The position numbers and the translations under genes are program-made. The notes under the pieces were generated by a model, which was given only the letters and a program-made list of their open reading frames with translations, did no database searches and was not told where the DNA came from. A stretch of 8,485 bases of DNA from an uncultured bacterium (lineage in GTDB: Bacteria > Edwardsbacteria > AC1 > EtOH8): assembly GCA_937958665.1 (NCBI GenBank), contig CALGNM010000007.1:1-8485 (forward strand), written 5' to 3'. This document shows, one piece after another, positions 1 through 5,546 of this stretch. Each line of letters begins with the position of its first letter. The stretch's first letter is position 1.

Positions 1-46
1 AGATCGTATTCGGTGACTGGAGTTCAGACGTGTGCTCTTCCGATCT
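1..46 (+). other. Illumina P7-side adapter with index (non-biological)
   Basis: The stretch reads AGAT, then an 8-base index (CGTATTCG, 5-12), then the TruSeq read-2 adapter from 13 to 46, ending in the typical GCTCTTCCGATCT. It is library-construction sequence and should be trimmed. Genomic sequence begins at 47. Any start codon in this stretch, such as the GTG at 30, is an artefact. Confidence 0.98.
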
Positions 47-317
47 GGTGGAGCTAAAGGGGATGGCCCTCAGCAAGAGCGGGATGGTGGTGGACTTCAC
101 CGACCTGCGGTCGGCCCTGGACAAGATCCTGTCCCGGCTGGACCACAAGCATCTGAACGACATCAAGCCCTTCGACAAGATCAACCCCACCGCCGAGAAT
201 ATCGCCAAGCTGATCTACGAGGAGATGCTGCTCAAGTTCAATACCCAAAAGGTCAAGGTCCATCACGTGATCGTCTGGGAGAGCGAGGGCTGCAAGGCTA
301 CCTATGCCCCGAAATAA
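47..317 (+). CDS. queD: 6-carboxytetrahydropterin synthase QueD, 5'-truncated by adapter
   Basis: QueD converts dihydroneopterin triphosphate to 6-carboxy-5,6,7,8-tetrahydropterin, the second step from GTP towards queuosine. The first whole genomic codon is at 48, leaving about 89 C-terminal residues of a protein usually near 120-130. Visible family motifs are GMVVDFTDL, LDHKHLND (catalytic Asp-His pair), NPTAENIA and the late Glu in VIVWESEG. The N-terminal part, with the catalytic Cys and the zinc-binding His residues, is missing because the sequence ends at adapter, not because the gene is broken. The stop TAA (315-317) overlaps the start of queC by 14 bases, and queC and queE follow, which supports the call. 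Confidence 0.93.
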
Positions 318-1008
318 AAAGGCGATAGTCCTGCTGTCCGGCGGGCTGGATTCGGCCACGGTGCTTTATTGGGCGATCAGCCGCGGATACCAGGCCCGGG
401 CCCTGATATTCAGCTACGGACAACGGCACGGCCGGGAGGTGGCGGCGGCCAAAACCCTGTGCCGCCGGGCCGGGGTTCCCTTCCAGCTGGTCCGGATGGA
501 ATTACCCTGGGGCGGCAGCAGTCTGCTGGACAAAAAAGCGCCCCTGCCCCAAGCCGGCGATGTCAAACAGGTCGGCAAAAAAATCCCCTCCACCTACGTG
601 CCGGGCCGCAACACCCTGTTTTTAAGCTACGGGCTGTCCCTGGCCGAGGCCGCCGGGGCCGAAGCGGTGATGATCGGGGCCAACGCCCTGGATTATTCCG
701 GCTACCCTGACTGCCGGCCGGACTTCATCTCCGCCATGTCAAAGGTCTTCCGGCTGGGGACCCGGGCTGGCCGGCAGGGAAAGCCGATAAAGATAATTGC
801 CCCGCTGCTGAAATTGTCCAAGGCCCAGATCATAAAATTGGGAAGCAAATTGGGCGTGCCCTACGAACTGACCTGGTCCTGCTATCGGGGCGGGAAGAAA
901 CCCTGCGGGACCTGCGATTCCTGCCTGCTCCGGGCCAGGGGATTCGGGGAGGCGGCCCGGGATGATCCGGCTTTGCCGGGCGGCCTCAAAATGGTGGGAC
1001 AAAAATGA
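304..1008 (+). CDS. queC: 7-cyano-7-deazaguanine synthase QueC
   Basis: QueC is an ATP-dependent cytoplasmic ligase that turns 7-carboxy-7-deazaguanine into preQ0 using ammonia. The 234-residue length is normal. The ATP-pyrophosphatase loop SGGLDS lies at residues 12-17. The C-terminal zinc site is Cys193, Cys201, Cys204 and Cys207 (C-x7-C-x2-C-x2-C), followed by the family's LLRARGF. The ATG at 304 fits because the P-loop strand begins a few residues later. It lies inside the queD tail (14-base overlap) with a weak GAGGG about 13 bases upstream, so coupled translation is likely. The stop TGA overlaps the next ATG as ATGA. All key residues are present and I see no damage. Confidence 0.96.
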   Translation: MPRNKKAIVLLSGGLDSATVLYWAISRGYQARALIFSYGQRHGREVAAAKTLCRRAGVPFQLVRMELPWGGSSLLDKKAPLPQAGDVKQVGKKIPSTYVPGRNTLFLSYGLSLAEAAGAEAVMIGANALDYSGYPDCRPDFISAMSKVFRLGTRAGRQGKPIKIIAPLLKLSKAQIIKLGSKLGVPYELTWSCYRGGKKPCGTCDSCLLRARGFGEAARDDPALPGGLKMVGQK

Positions 1009-1667
1009 GGGGCGCTCCGAAAAAGTGGTTGTTGGCGAAGGCCTTGGCCGTGATAATAATGGCAACAGCGGCCCATGCCCAGCAGTCCCTTCTGGCCAGG
1101 ATTCAGGAGAGGATGGACCGGCAGGATGAACAGCGTAAATATTTGGTCTACAGCTACAGCTCCGAAACCCTGGTCCATAAACTGGACCAGCGGGGCGCCA
1201 TCGAAAAGACCGACACCACCAGGGCCTGGCAGAAATTCAAAGGGGATTCCCTGCTGGAATACACCCTGCTCTACTCCTCGGATCAAAAGGAGCGGGACGG
1301 CGGCAGGAAGGAAAAGCAGGGGGGCTCGGAGTTTCCCAAGCTGACCGACCCGGCCTACGATTTCCAGGTGGATCAGGAGGCCGGCAGGATAAGGTTCAAC
1401 CCCAAGAAGGCCAAGAGGGGAGATTTGGCCGGGGAACTGCTGTTCGATCCCCAGAGCCTGGATCTGAAACAGGTAAGGGCCGCCATGGCCAGACATAAAT
1501 GGCCGGTCAACGAGTTCGACATGGAGATTAGTTTCCTTCAGGTGGAGGGGCACTCCCTGCCCGCCGTATTCAAGATGCAGGCCGGGTGGAACGCGCTGGT
1601 CAGCCAGGGCCGGATCCGGGTGGAGAGCCGGCTGTCGGATCACCACATCTATCCGTCAGCCCCATGA
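1005..1667 (+). CDS. Unrecognised exported protein inside the queuosine operon
   Basis: I do not recognise this 220-residue protein. It starts with a clear Sec signal peptide: basic MRGAPKK, a hydrophobic stretch at about 8-22, and a likely signal peptidase I cut after AHA (residues 23-25), giving a mature N-terminus QQSLL. There is no lipobox and no later membrane segment. The mature part is charged, with alternating strand-like patterns (YLVYSYSSETLV, AYDFQV, MEISFLQV, ALVSQGRIRVES). That could suit a LolA/RseB-like open beta sheet, but this is a weak inference. It overlaps queC and queE by 4 bases each (ATGA at 1005-1008 and 1664-1667), so it is translated as part of the operon. A periplasmic product between cytosolic queuosine enzymes is unexpected. 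No function is proposed. Confidence 0.85.
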   Translation: MRGAPKKWLLAKALAVIIMATAAHAQQSLLARIQERMDRQDEQRKYLVYSYSSETLVHKLDQRGAIEKTDTTRAWQKFKGDSLLEYTLLYSSDQKERDGGRKEKQGGSEFPKLTDPAYDFQVDQEAGRIRFNPKKAKRGDLAGELLFDPQSLDLKQVRAAMARHKWPVNEFDMEISFLQVEGHSLPAVFKMQAGWNALVSQGRIRVESRLSDHHIYPSAP

Positions 1668-2338
1668 CGGCCAGAATCTGCGAGATATTCCATTCCCTGC
1701 AGGGCGAGGGCATCCATCTGGGGGAGCCCACCACCTTTGTGCGGTTCGCGGGCTGCAACCTGGTTTGCAGCTATTGCGACACCCCGCAGGGCCGGGAGGC
1801 CTCGGGGGCCCCGGAGATGAGTTTGGAGCGTGTGCTGAACGAGGTCTCGGCCGTCACCGAGCCGGGGCAGCTAGTCTCTTTAACGGGGGGCGAGCCGTTG
1901 CTGCAGGTGGAATTCATAAGAAGGCTGGCCCCGGAGCTGAAAAACAGGGACTTCCGGGTCTACCTGGAGACCAACGGCACGCTGACCGAGGGGCTGGAGA
2001 AGGTGATGGAATGGGTGGATGTGGTGGCCATGGACATCAAGCCGCCCTCGGCCTGCGGCCAGGATCTTTGGCTCGGGCAACGGCGTTTTTTGGAGATCGC
2101 CAGAACAAAGGTGTTCGTCAAAATGGTGATTTGCGACAATACTCTTCCCGAGGAGGTTGAGAGGGCCGCCCAGATGATAGCCGAGGTCGACAGGAAGATC
2201 GTCCTGGTCCTCCAACCGGCTGAAGGCGCCCGGGCCCCGGAATTAACTGCGGTGCGGCGGCTTCAGGCCCGGGCCGGGGAGCGGGTGGACCACGTCAGCA
2301 TCATCCGGCAGATGCACAAGAAATGGAACATCAGATAG
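1664..2338 (+). CDS. queE: 7-carboxy-7-deazaguanine synthase QueE (radical SAM)
   Basis: QueE is a radical SAM enzyme that contracts the ring of 6-carboxytetrahydropterin to 7-carboxy-7-deazaguanine, between the QueD and QueC steps. The protein has 224 residues from the ATG at 1664. The upstream in-frame extension to 1586 is rejected because it only reads through the preceding gene, and SLQGEG at residues 11-16 sits at the usual place for this start. The [4Fe-4S] motif is C31-x3-C35-x2-C38 (CNLVCSYC). TGGEP at 74-78 is the SAM-binding GGE motif, and ETNGT (102-106) and MDIKPPS are family motifs. The classical CX3CX2C form is present, not the longer-spaced CX14CX2C form seen in some QueE proteins. 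It overlaps the next gene by 16 bases. Confidence 0.95.
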   Translation: MTARICEIFHSLQGEGIHLGEPTTFVRFAGCNLVCSYCDTPQGREASGAPEMSLERVLNEVSAVTEPGQLVSLTGGEPLLQVEFIRRLAPELKNRDFRVYLETNGTLTEGLEKVMEWVDVVAMDIKPPSACGQDLWLGQRRFLEIARTKVFVKMVICDNTLPEEVERAAQMIAEVDRKIVLVLQPAEGARAPELTAVRRLQARAGERVDHVSIIRQMHKKWNIR

Positions 2339-2847
2339 CCGATATTACTGAGCCGGCCATGAAAGGGAGAAAATTTCCAGCCATGAGCGCCCGGCTGCTA
2401 ACCGGCCGGGCCCTGAATCTGCCCGATGATATTCGGGGCCGGGTGGCCCTGGTTTTGCTGGCCTTCGTTCGCCAGGAGCCGGGTCTGGTCGATGCCTGGG
2501 TCGAGCCGTTTCGGGAGCTGGCTGAATCATCCAAAGGCTTGACATTCTATCGAATAGCCCTGCTGGGCGATAGCGCCATTCCGAACATCGTGGACCTGGG
2601 CATGAAACTGGGGATTCCAGTTCCCAAGCACGGATGGACGGCCACCGCCTACGGCCAGCGGATGAAGATCCAACAGGTGTTGGGCATCGAAGACCATGAT
2701 GCCCTGTATCTTTACCTGCTGGATGGGGAGGGAATAATCAGGTGGACCGGCCAGGGGCCCCCCGCCCCGGAGGCCGTTGCGGAACTGCTGGCGGCAGCCA
2801 GGGAAGCAGCCGGGCTGGGAGGGAAACCCGGACAAAAAGGGGCTTGA
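2323..2847 (+). CDS. Cysteine-free thioredoxin-fold protein, ATP10-like
   Basis: This is a 174-residue predicted cytoplasmic protein with no signal peptide. After about 20 residues it has the layout of a thioredoxin-like domain: a short strand and turn (LTGRALNLPDDIRG), a strand VALVLLAFVR at 41-50, a helix with DAWVEPF (57-63), then a late pair of strands LYLYLLDGEGIIRWTGQG at 129-146. The helix and the IRWTGQG ending resemble ATP10-family proteins (known for mitochondrial F0 assembly), whose bacterial relatives are poorly studied. It contains no cysteine, so it cannot be a CxxC disulfide reductase. The ATG at 2323 lies inside the end of queE, suggesting coupling. The stop TGA overlaps the -35 box of the next promoter. 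Fold assignment is moderate and function unknown. Confidence 0.6.
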   Translation: MEHQIADITEPAMKGRKFPAMSARLLTGRALNLPDDIRGRVALVLLAFVRQEPGLVDAWVEPFRELAESSKGLTFYRIALLGDSAIPNIVDLGMKLGIPVPKHGWTATAYGQRMKIQQVLGIEDHDALYLYLLDGEGIIRWTGQGPPAPEAVAELLAAAREAAGLGGKPGQKGA

Positions 2848-2872
2848 CTTTTACCACGCATTGTGAAATAAT
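2844..2872 (+). promoter_or_regulatory. Sigma-70-type promoter of the hydrogenase-related operon
   Basis: TTGACT at 2844-2849 (5 of 6 to TTGACA) is followed by a 17-bp spacer and AATAAT at 2867-2872 (5 of 6 to TATAAT). The predicted transcription start is near 2879. The -35 box overlaps the stop codon of the preceding gene, so this promoter separates the queuosine operon from the redox operon. The AT-rich core stands out from GC-rich surroundings. Confidence 0.72.
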
Positions 2873-2878
2873 TCACAA
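2861..2878. promoter_or_regulatory. Rex (NADH/NAD+ sensor) operator
   Basis: TTGTGAAATAATTCACAA is a perfect inverted repeat with 7-bp arms and a 4-base centre. It matches the Rex consensus TTGTGAA-N4-TTCACAA at every arm position. It covers the -10 box of the promoter and the bases just before the predicted start, so a bound protein would block transcription, as Rex does when NADH is low relative to NAD+. The core also fits the general CRP pattern TGTGA-N6-TCACA, but activator sites normally lie upstream of -35. The Rex assignment rests on the match and on the downstream redox genes; rex itself is not in the window. Confidence 0.75.
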
Positions 2879-2965
2879 ATTACGGCCTGGGTCCGGCCGG
2901 GGCCTGGATCGGCCTGGGCCGAGACTGGCTAATGCATTGAAAACATATAAGCCGGATGATTCCTT
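2879..2965 (+). promoter_or_regulatory. GC-rich 5' leader with small inverted repeats
   Basis: The predicted leader holds three copies of GGCCTGG (2884, 2901, 2911). One inverted repeat has arms CGGCC/GGCCG at 2883-2887 and 2895-2899. A second, tighter one has arms TCGGCC/GGCCGA at 2909-2914 and 2917-2922. After these the sequence turns AT-rich and reaches GGATGA (2954-2959), a Shine-Dalgarno-like site 6 bases before the ATG at 2966. There is no T-run after the repeats, so they are not a standard terminator. I do not recognise a riboswitch. Confidence 0.4.
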
Positions 2966-4069
2966 ATGCCGCAGAACAAGAACTATTCGCTAGCCAAGTC
3001 CAAGGTTCCGGAGCTACTGTCACGCCTGATAAAGAAGGGCGATGAGGTCTGGGGACCCCTGGCCGGTGAAAACGGCGACAACTTTCTGGGCCGCCTGTCC
3101 TCCGAGAAGGATCTGGCCGGGGAGTATGTCAATGGCTATCTGGGGGCCAAGCGGTACGTCTTTCCCCAGAACGAAGAGATGTTTCGCTACCGCAACGCCA
3201 AAGGCGGCATAGAATTGAACCAGCCCGGGGAGATGCCACGGGCAGTGATCTGGGGCCTGCGCTCCTGCGACATGTCGGCGGTTAACTATTTCGACAGCTT
3301 CTTCGGCCGGGGGGCCAAGTCCGGGCCGGACTGGAAGTCTGGCGAGCCCCTGCCCGACCCGTTGTATGAGGCCAGACGCAACCGGGCGGTGTTCATCACC
3401 ATCGGCTGCAACGTCGCCGGGCCTAAATGTTTCTGCGTCTGCACCGACAGCGGGCCGTTCCTGTCCCAGGGCTACGACATCCAGCTGGCCGACCTGGGTG
3501 ACCGCTATTTCGCCGAGGTGGGCAGTCCCCGGGGCGAGGAGTTCGTCAACGAGTTCAAGGACCTGTTCTCCCCGGCCGGCAATGGCGACCAGTTGGCCCG
3601 CCGGGCCCTGGAGAACCAGGCCGAGAAGACCTTTCAGCAGCCGGTCAGCTTCTTCGCCAAGGCCATGCGCCGGATGGACCAGGGCCACCTCAAGCCCGAA
3701 TTCTGGCAGAAGGTGGCTGACTACTGCATCGGCTGCGGCGGCTGCATCTATGTCTGTCCGATGTGTTCCTGTTTTGACGTGGACGACAAGGCCTTGGGCG
3801 AAAGCGAGGGGATGCGCTACCGGAGCTGGGACACCTGCGACTTCGCCGGGTTCACCCGGGAGGTCTCGGGCCATAACCCCCGGGCCACCCGGGCCGACCG
3901 GAGAAAGCGCTGGTTCTATCACAAGGTCTCCATGGATTACCTGGAGAAGAACCCGGTGATCGGCTGCGTGGGCTGCGGCCGCTGCGTGATAGCCTGTCCC
4001 GGCGAGGTGGATATGCCGACCGTCATCCGCTGGATGAGAAAAACGGGAGACCAAAGCCCCAAATCCTAG
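2966..4069 (+). CDS. hydB: Sulfhydrogenase-type beta subunit, 4Fe-4S electron carrier
   Basis: This 367-residue protein belongs to the family of hydrogenase/sulfur reductase beta subunits (HydB, ShyB) and anaerobic sulfite reductase AsrA. It passes electrons between the flavin subunit and the catalytic partner. Two ferredoxin-type 4Fe-4S motifs are visible: Cys254, 257, 260, 264, and Cys334, 337, 340, 344, each ending in CP. The mid-region has the family's LRSCD (Cys101) and a further cluster Cys148, 155, 157, 159 (GCNVAGPKCFCVC). There is no membrane segment. The start at 2966 has GGATGA 6 bases upstream. It is the first gene after the Rex-type promoter and 32 bases before the gamma subunit. 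AsrA is the main alternative; the protease and ion-channel genes nearby favour a hydrogenase role. Confidence 0.85.
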   Translation: MPQNKNYSLAKSKVPELLSRLIKKGDEVWGPLAGENGDNFLGRLSSEKDLAGEYVNGYLGAKRYVFPQNEEMFRYRNAKGGIELNQPGEMPRAVIWGLRSCDMSAVNYFDSFFGRGAKSGPDWKSGEPLPDPLYEARRNRAVFITIGCNVAGPKCFCVCTDSGPFLSQGYDIQLADLGDRYFAEVGSPRGEEFVNEFKDLFSPAGNGDQLARRALENQAEKTFQQPVSFFAKAMRRMDQGHLKPEFWQKVADYCIGCGGCIYVCPMCSCFDVDDKALGESEGMRYRSWDTCDFAGFTREVSGHNPRATRADRRKRWFYHKVSMDYLEKNPVIGCVGCGRCVIACPGEVDMPTVIRWMRKTGDQSPKS

Positions 4070-4101
4070 ATACGCAATACTAAACGAAGTCCGAATACAA
4101 T

Positions 4102-4938
4102 ATGAATCCCAACATCTATCTTCCCTACGTTTCGGAGATAACCGACATCAAGCAGGAGACCCCGGACACCCGGACCTACGATGTCAGGATCAAGAAAAAG
4201 GATGAGGCCAAGCTGTTCGTCTCCCGGCCCGGGCAGTTCGTGGAGTGCTCGGTGTTCGGGGCCGGCGAGGCTCCCTTCGGCCTGACCACCTCACCCCAGG
4301 AGCCCGGGGTGATGACCTTCACCGTCCGGGCCTGCGGCCGGGTGACCGATGCCCTGGCTCTATTGAAGGCCGGCGACCAGATCGGGATCAAGGGTCCGCT
4401 GGGGAACAGCTTCCTGGACAAGATCGACTCCCGGGGCAAGGACATCCTGGTGATCGGCGGCGGCATCGGTCTGCCCCCGCTCCGCTCCATGATAGACCAC
4501 ATCTTCCAGCACCGGAAGGATTACGGAGAGTTCACCATCCTCTACGGGGCCCGCACCCCGGACCTTTTGGTATACAAGTACGAACTGGAGAAGTGGTCCC
4601 AGCGCGACGATCTGAAGTTACTGCAGACGGTGGACGTGGGCGGGCCGGGCTGGAACGGGAACGTGGGGGTGGTCACCACCCTGTTCCCCAAGCTCAAGCT
4701 GGACATCCCCAACACCGTGGTCTACACCTGCGGCCCGCCCATCATGATCAAATTCGTGATTATCGAGCTGCTCAAGCTGGGCTTCCCGGAGAAGCAGATC
4801 GTATCCACCCTGGAGCGCTACATGAAGTGCGGGGTGGGCAAGTGCGGGCACTGCTGCATAGGCCACAAGTACGTTTGCACCGAAGGGCCGGTGTTCGACT
4901 ATACCGAGATCAAAGGGCTGGCCGAAGAGGCGTTCTGA
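4102..4938 (+). CDS. hydG: Sulfhydrogenase-type gamma subunit, FAD/NAD(P) diaphorase
   Basis: This 278-residue flavoprotein belongs to the ferredoxin-NADP reductase superfamily, group HydG/ShyC, AsrB and PyrK. (It is not the radical SAM HydG of [FeFe]-hydrogenase maturation.) It should exchange electrons between NAD(P)H and the beta subunit. The FAD barrel occupies about residues 5-105, with RPGQFVE (42-48) and PFGLTTS (58-64). The nucleotide-binding domain starts at VIGGGIGLPPLRS (117-129) and includes TCGPP (209-213). The C-terminal 2Fe-2S site is Cys243-x4-Cys248-x2-Cys251-x7-Cys259. Length and domain order are normal. NAD versus NADP preference cannot be read here. It is adjacent to the beta subunit, the standard beta-gamma pair; the alpha and delta hydrogenase subunits that often follow are absent. 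Confidence 0.87.
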   Translation: MNPNIYLPYVSEITDIKQETPDTRTYDVRIKKKDEAKLFVSRPGQFVECSVFGAGEAPFGLTTSPQEPGVMTFTVRACGRVTDALALLKAGDQIGIKGPLGNSFLDKIDSRGKDILVIGGGIGLPPLRSMIDHIFQHRKDYGEFTILYGARTPDLLVYKYELEKWSQRDDLKLLQTVDVGGPGWNGNVGVVTTLFPKLKLDIPNTVVYTCGPPIMIKFVIIELLKLGFPEKQIVSTLERYMKCGVGKCGHCCIGHKYVCTEGPVFDYTEIKGLAEEAF

Positions 4939-5014
4939 TCAATTAACCATTGAACAATGGGCAATGAACAACGGGGACCAGTTCCTGCGGCGTTGTTCGT
5001 CCATGAGGGTCTGA
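4939..5014 (+). repeat. AT-rich intergenic imperfect repeat plus hairpin
   Basis: From 4940 to about 4972 the sequence is a run of similar 7-8-base units (caattaac, cattgaac, aatgggc, aatgaac). It includes the near-palindrome CCATTG-AA-CAATGG at 4947-4960. Next comes an inverted repeat GAACAACG (4966-4973) / CGTTGTTC (4991-4998) with a 17-base loop. There is no T-run, so this is not a clear terminator. GAGGG at 5005-5009 is a good ribosome-binding site for the next gene. Confidence 0.5.
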
Positions 5015-5482
5015 ATGCCCGACCTGATAGAATATCTGCGTTCTTTAAACGAGAGCTCCCTGATCATGGGGGTGGGCAACCCGCTGCGGGGTGACGACGG
5101 CTTCGGGCCGGCACTGATAGCAGAGCTTAACGGCAGGACCGAGGTAAGATTATTGGATGTGGAGGAAACGCCGGAGGCGTTCCTGGGTAAAGTCGCAGAG
5201 ATGTCGCCGGATAAGCTGCTGATAGCCGACGTGGTGGCCTTCGGCGGGGCGGCCGGCGAGGCGGTGCTGCTGGAGCCGGACCAGCTGGGCAAGCGGATCG
5301 CCATCTCCACCCACAACCTGCCGCTGGTGATGTTCGTCAAAATGTTCAAAGAGAAGTGTCCGGCCACGGACGTCAAACTGCTGGGGGTGCAGCCGGGATC
5401 CATAGAACCGGGGCAGGGGCTGGGCCCGGCGGTCAGGAAGACCGTGGAGGCGCTGGCGGGGATATTATCCATGGGAAAATGA
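5015..5482 (+). CDS. [NiFe]-hydrogenase maturation protease (HycI/HybD family)
   Basis: This 155-residue cytoplasmic endopeptidase (peptidase family M52) should cut the C-terminal tail of a [NiFe]-hydrogenase large subunit after nickel insertion. The motif MGVGNPLRGDDGFGP (18-32) is typical. By comparison with E. coli HybD (Glu16, Asp62, His93) the nickel-sensing residues would be Asp28 in RGDD, Asp72 in LLIADVV and His100 in ISTHNLP, all present. LLDVEETPE (46-54) replaces the usual LDGG-type loop and is closer to HycI. The ATG at 5015 has GAGGG five bases upstream. Its presence implies a [NiFe] large subunit nearby, although none is in the window. Its stop TGA (5480-5482) lies inside a 38-bp tandem repeat. 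Confidence 0.92.
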   Translation: MPDLIEYLRSLNESSLIMGVGNPLRGDDGFGPALIAELNGRTEVRLLDVEETPEAFLGKVAEMSPDKLLIADVVAFGGAAGEAVLLEPDQLGKRIAISTHNLPLVMFVKMFKEKCPATDVKLLGVQPGSIEPGQGLGPAVRKTVEALAGILSMGK

Positions 5483-5546
5483 ACATGCATTTTCGAAGAA
5501 TATTATCCAAGGGTAAATGAACATGCTTTTTCGAAGAATATTATCC
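5462..5546 (+). repeat. 38-bp tandem duplication at the protease/lipoprotein junction
   Basis: Two units, 5462-5499 and 5500-5537, match at 35 of 38 positions, and all three differences are A/T swaps. A 9-base partial third copy ATATTATCC follows at 5538-5546. Each unit contains a TGA stop overlapping an ATG start (ATGA). ATATTATCC is both the coding end of the protease (ILS) and the beginning of the lipoprotein (ILS), so this shared 9-mer probably allowed replication slippage. It is not a CRISPR: there are only two units and no spacers. Confidence 0.9.
5479..5520 (+). CDS. 13-codon mini-ORF created by the duplication
   Basis: The first repeat unit keeps a copy of the lipoprotein start: ATG at 5479 reads MNMHFRRILSKGK and stops at TGA 5518-5520. 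It begins in the protease stop (ATGA at 5479-5482) and ends in the lipoprotein start (ATGA at 5517-5520). It could be translated as a coupling bridge between the two genes or be a meaningless by-product. Nothing shows that the peptide has a function. Confidence 0.3.
   Translation: MNMHFRRILSKGK

Noticed and set aside
30-46. GTG at 30 as the start of QueD
   Set aside because: These codons are adapter sequence; the encoded MCSSD is not part of the protein.
882-1646. Minus-strand ORF of 254 codons
   Set aside because: It lies opposite the end of queC and the exported protein, whose start-stop overlaps support the plus strand. No family motif is seen.
1586-1663. Upstream extension of QueE
   Set aside because: It would overlap the preceding gene by 82 bases and add residues absent from QueE proteins. 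The ATG at 1664 gives the usual distance to SLQGEG.
2862-2877. CRP/FNR-type activator site
   Set aside because: The core fits TGTGA-N6-TCACA, but the full 7-bp arms match Rex better and the site covers the -10 box, where an activator would block transcription. The FNR pattern TTGAT-N4-ATCAA is not matched.
3020-4054. Long minus-strand ORF of 344 codons
   Set aside because: It mirrors the beta-subunit gene, whose Fe-S motifs are clear. The translation is low in recognisable motifs and rich in Ala, Gly, Val and His, as expected from a GC-rich antisense frame.
2966-4938. Anaerobic sulfite reductase AsrAB
   Set aside because: The two proteins belong to the same superfamily, but no siroheme subunit AsrC follows and a [NiFe] protease plus ion-channel subunits do. 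The alternative is kept only as a lower-probability option.
4939-5490. Minus-strand ORF of 183 codons with a serine-rich product
   Set aside because: It is antisense to the hydrogenase protease with intact nickel-binding residues. Its Ser-rich composition is typical of a shadow frame.
5462-5546. CRISPR array
   Set aside because: There are only two directly adjacent 38-bp units without spacers, and each overlaps coding ends.
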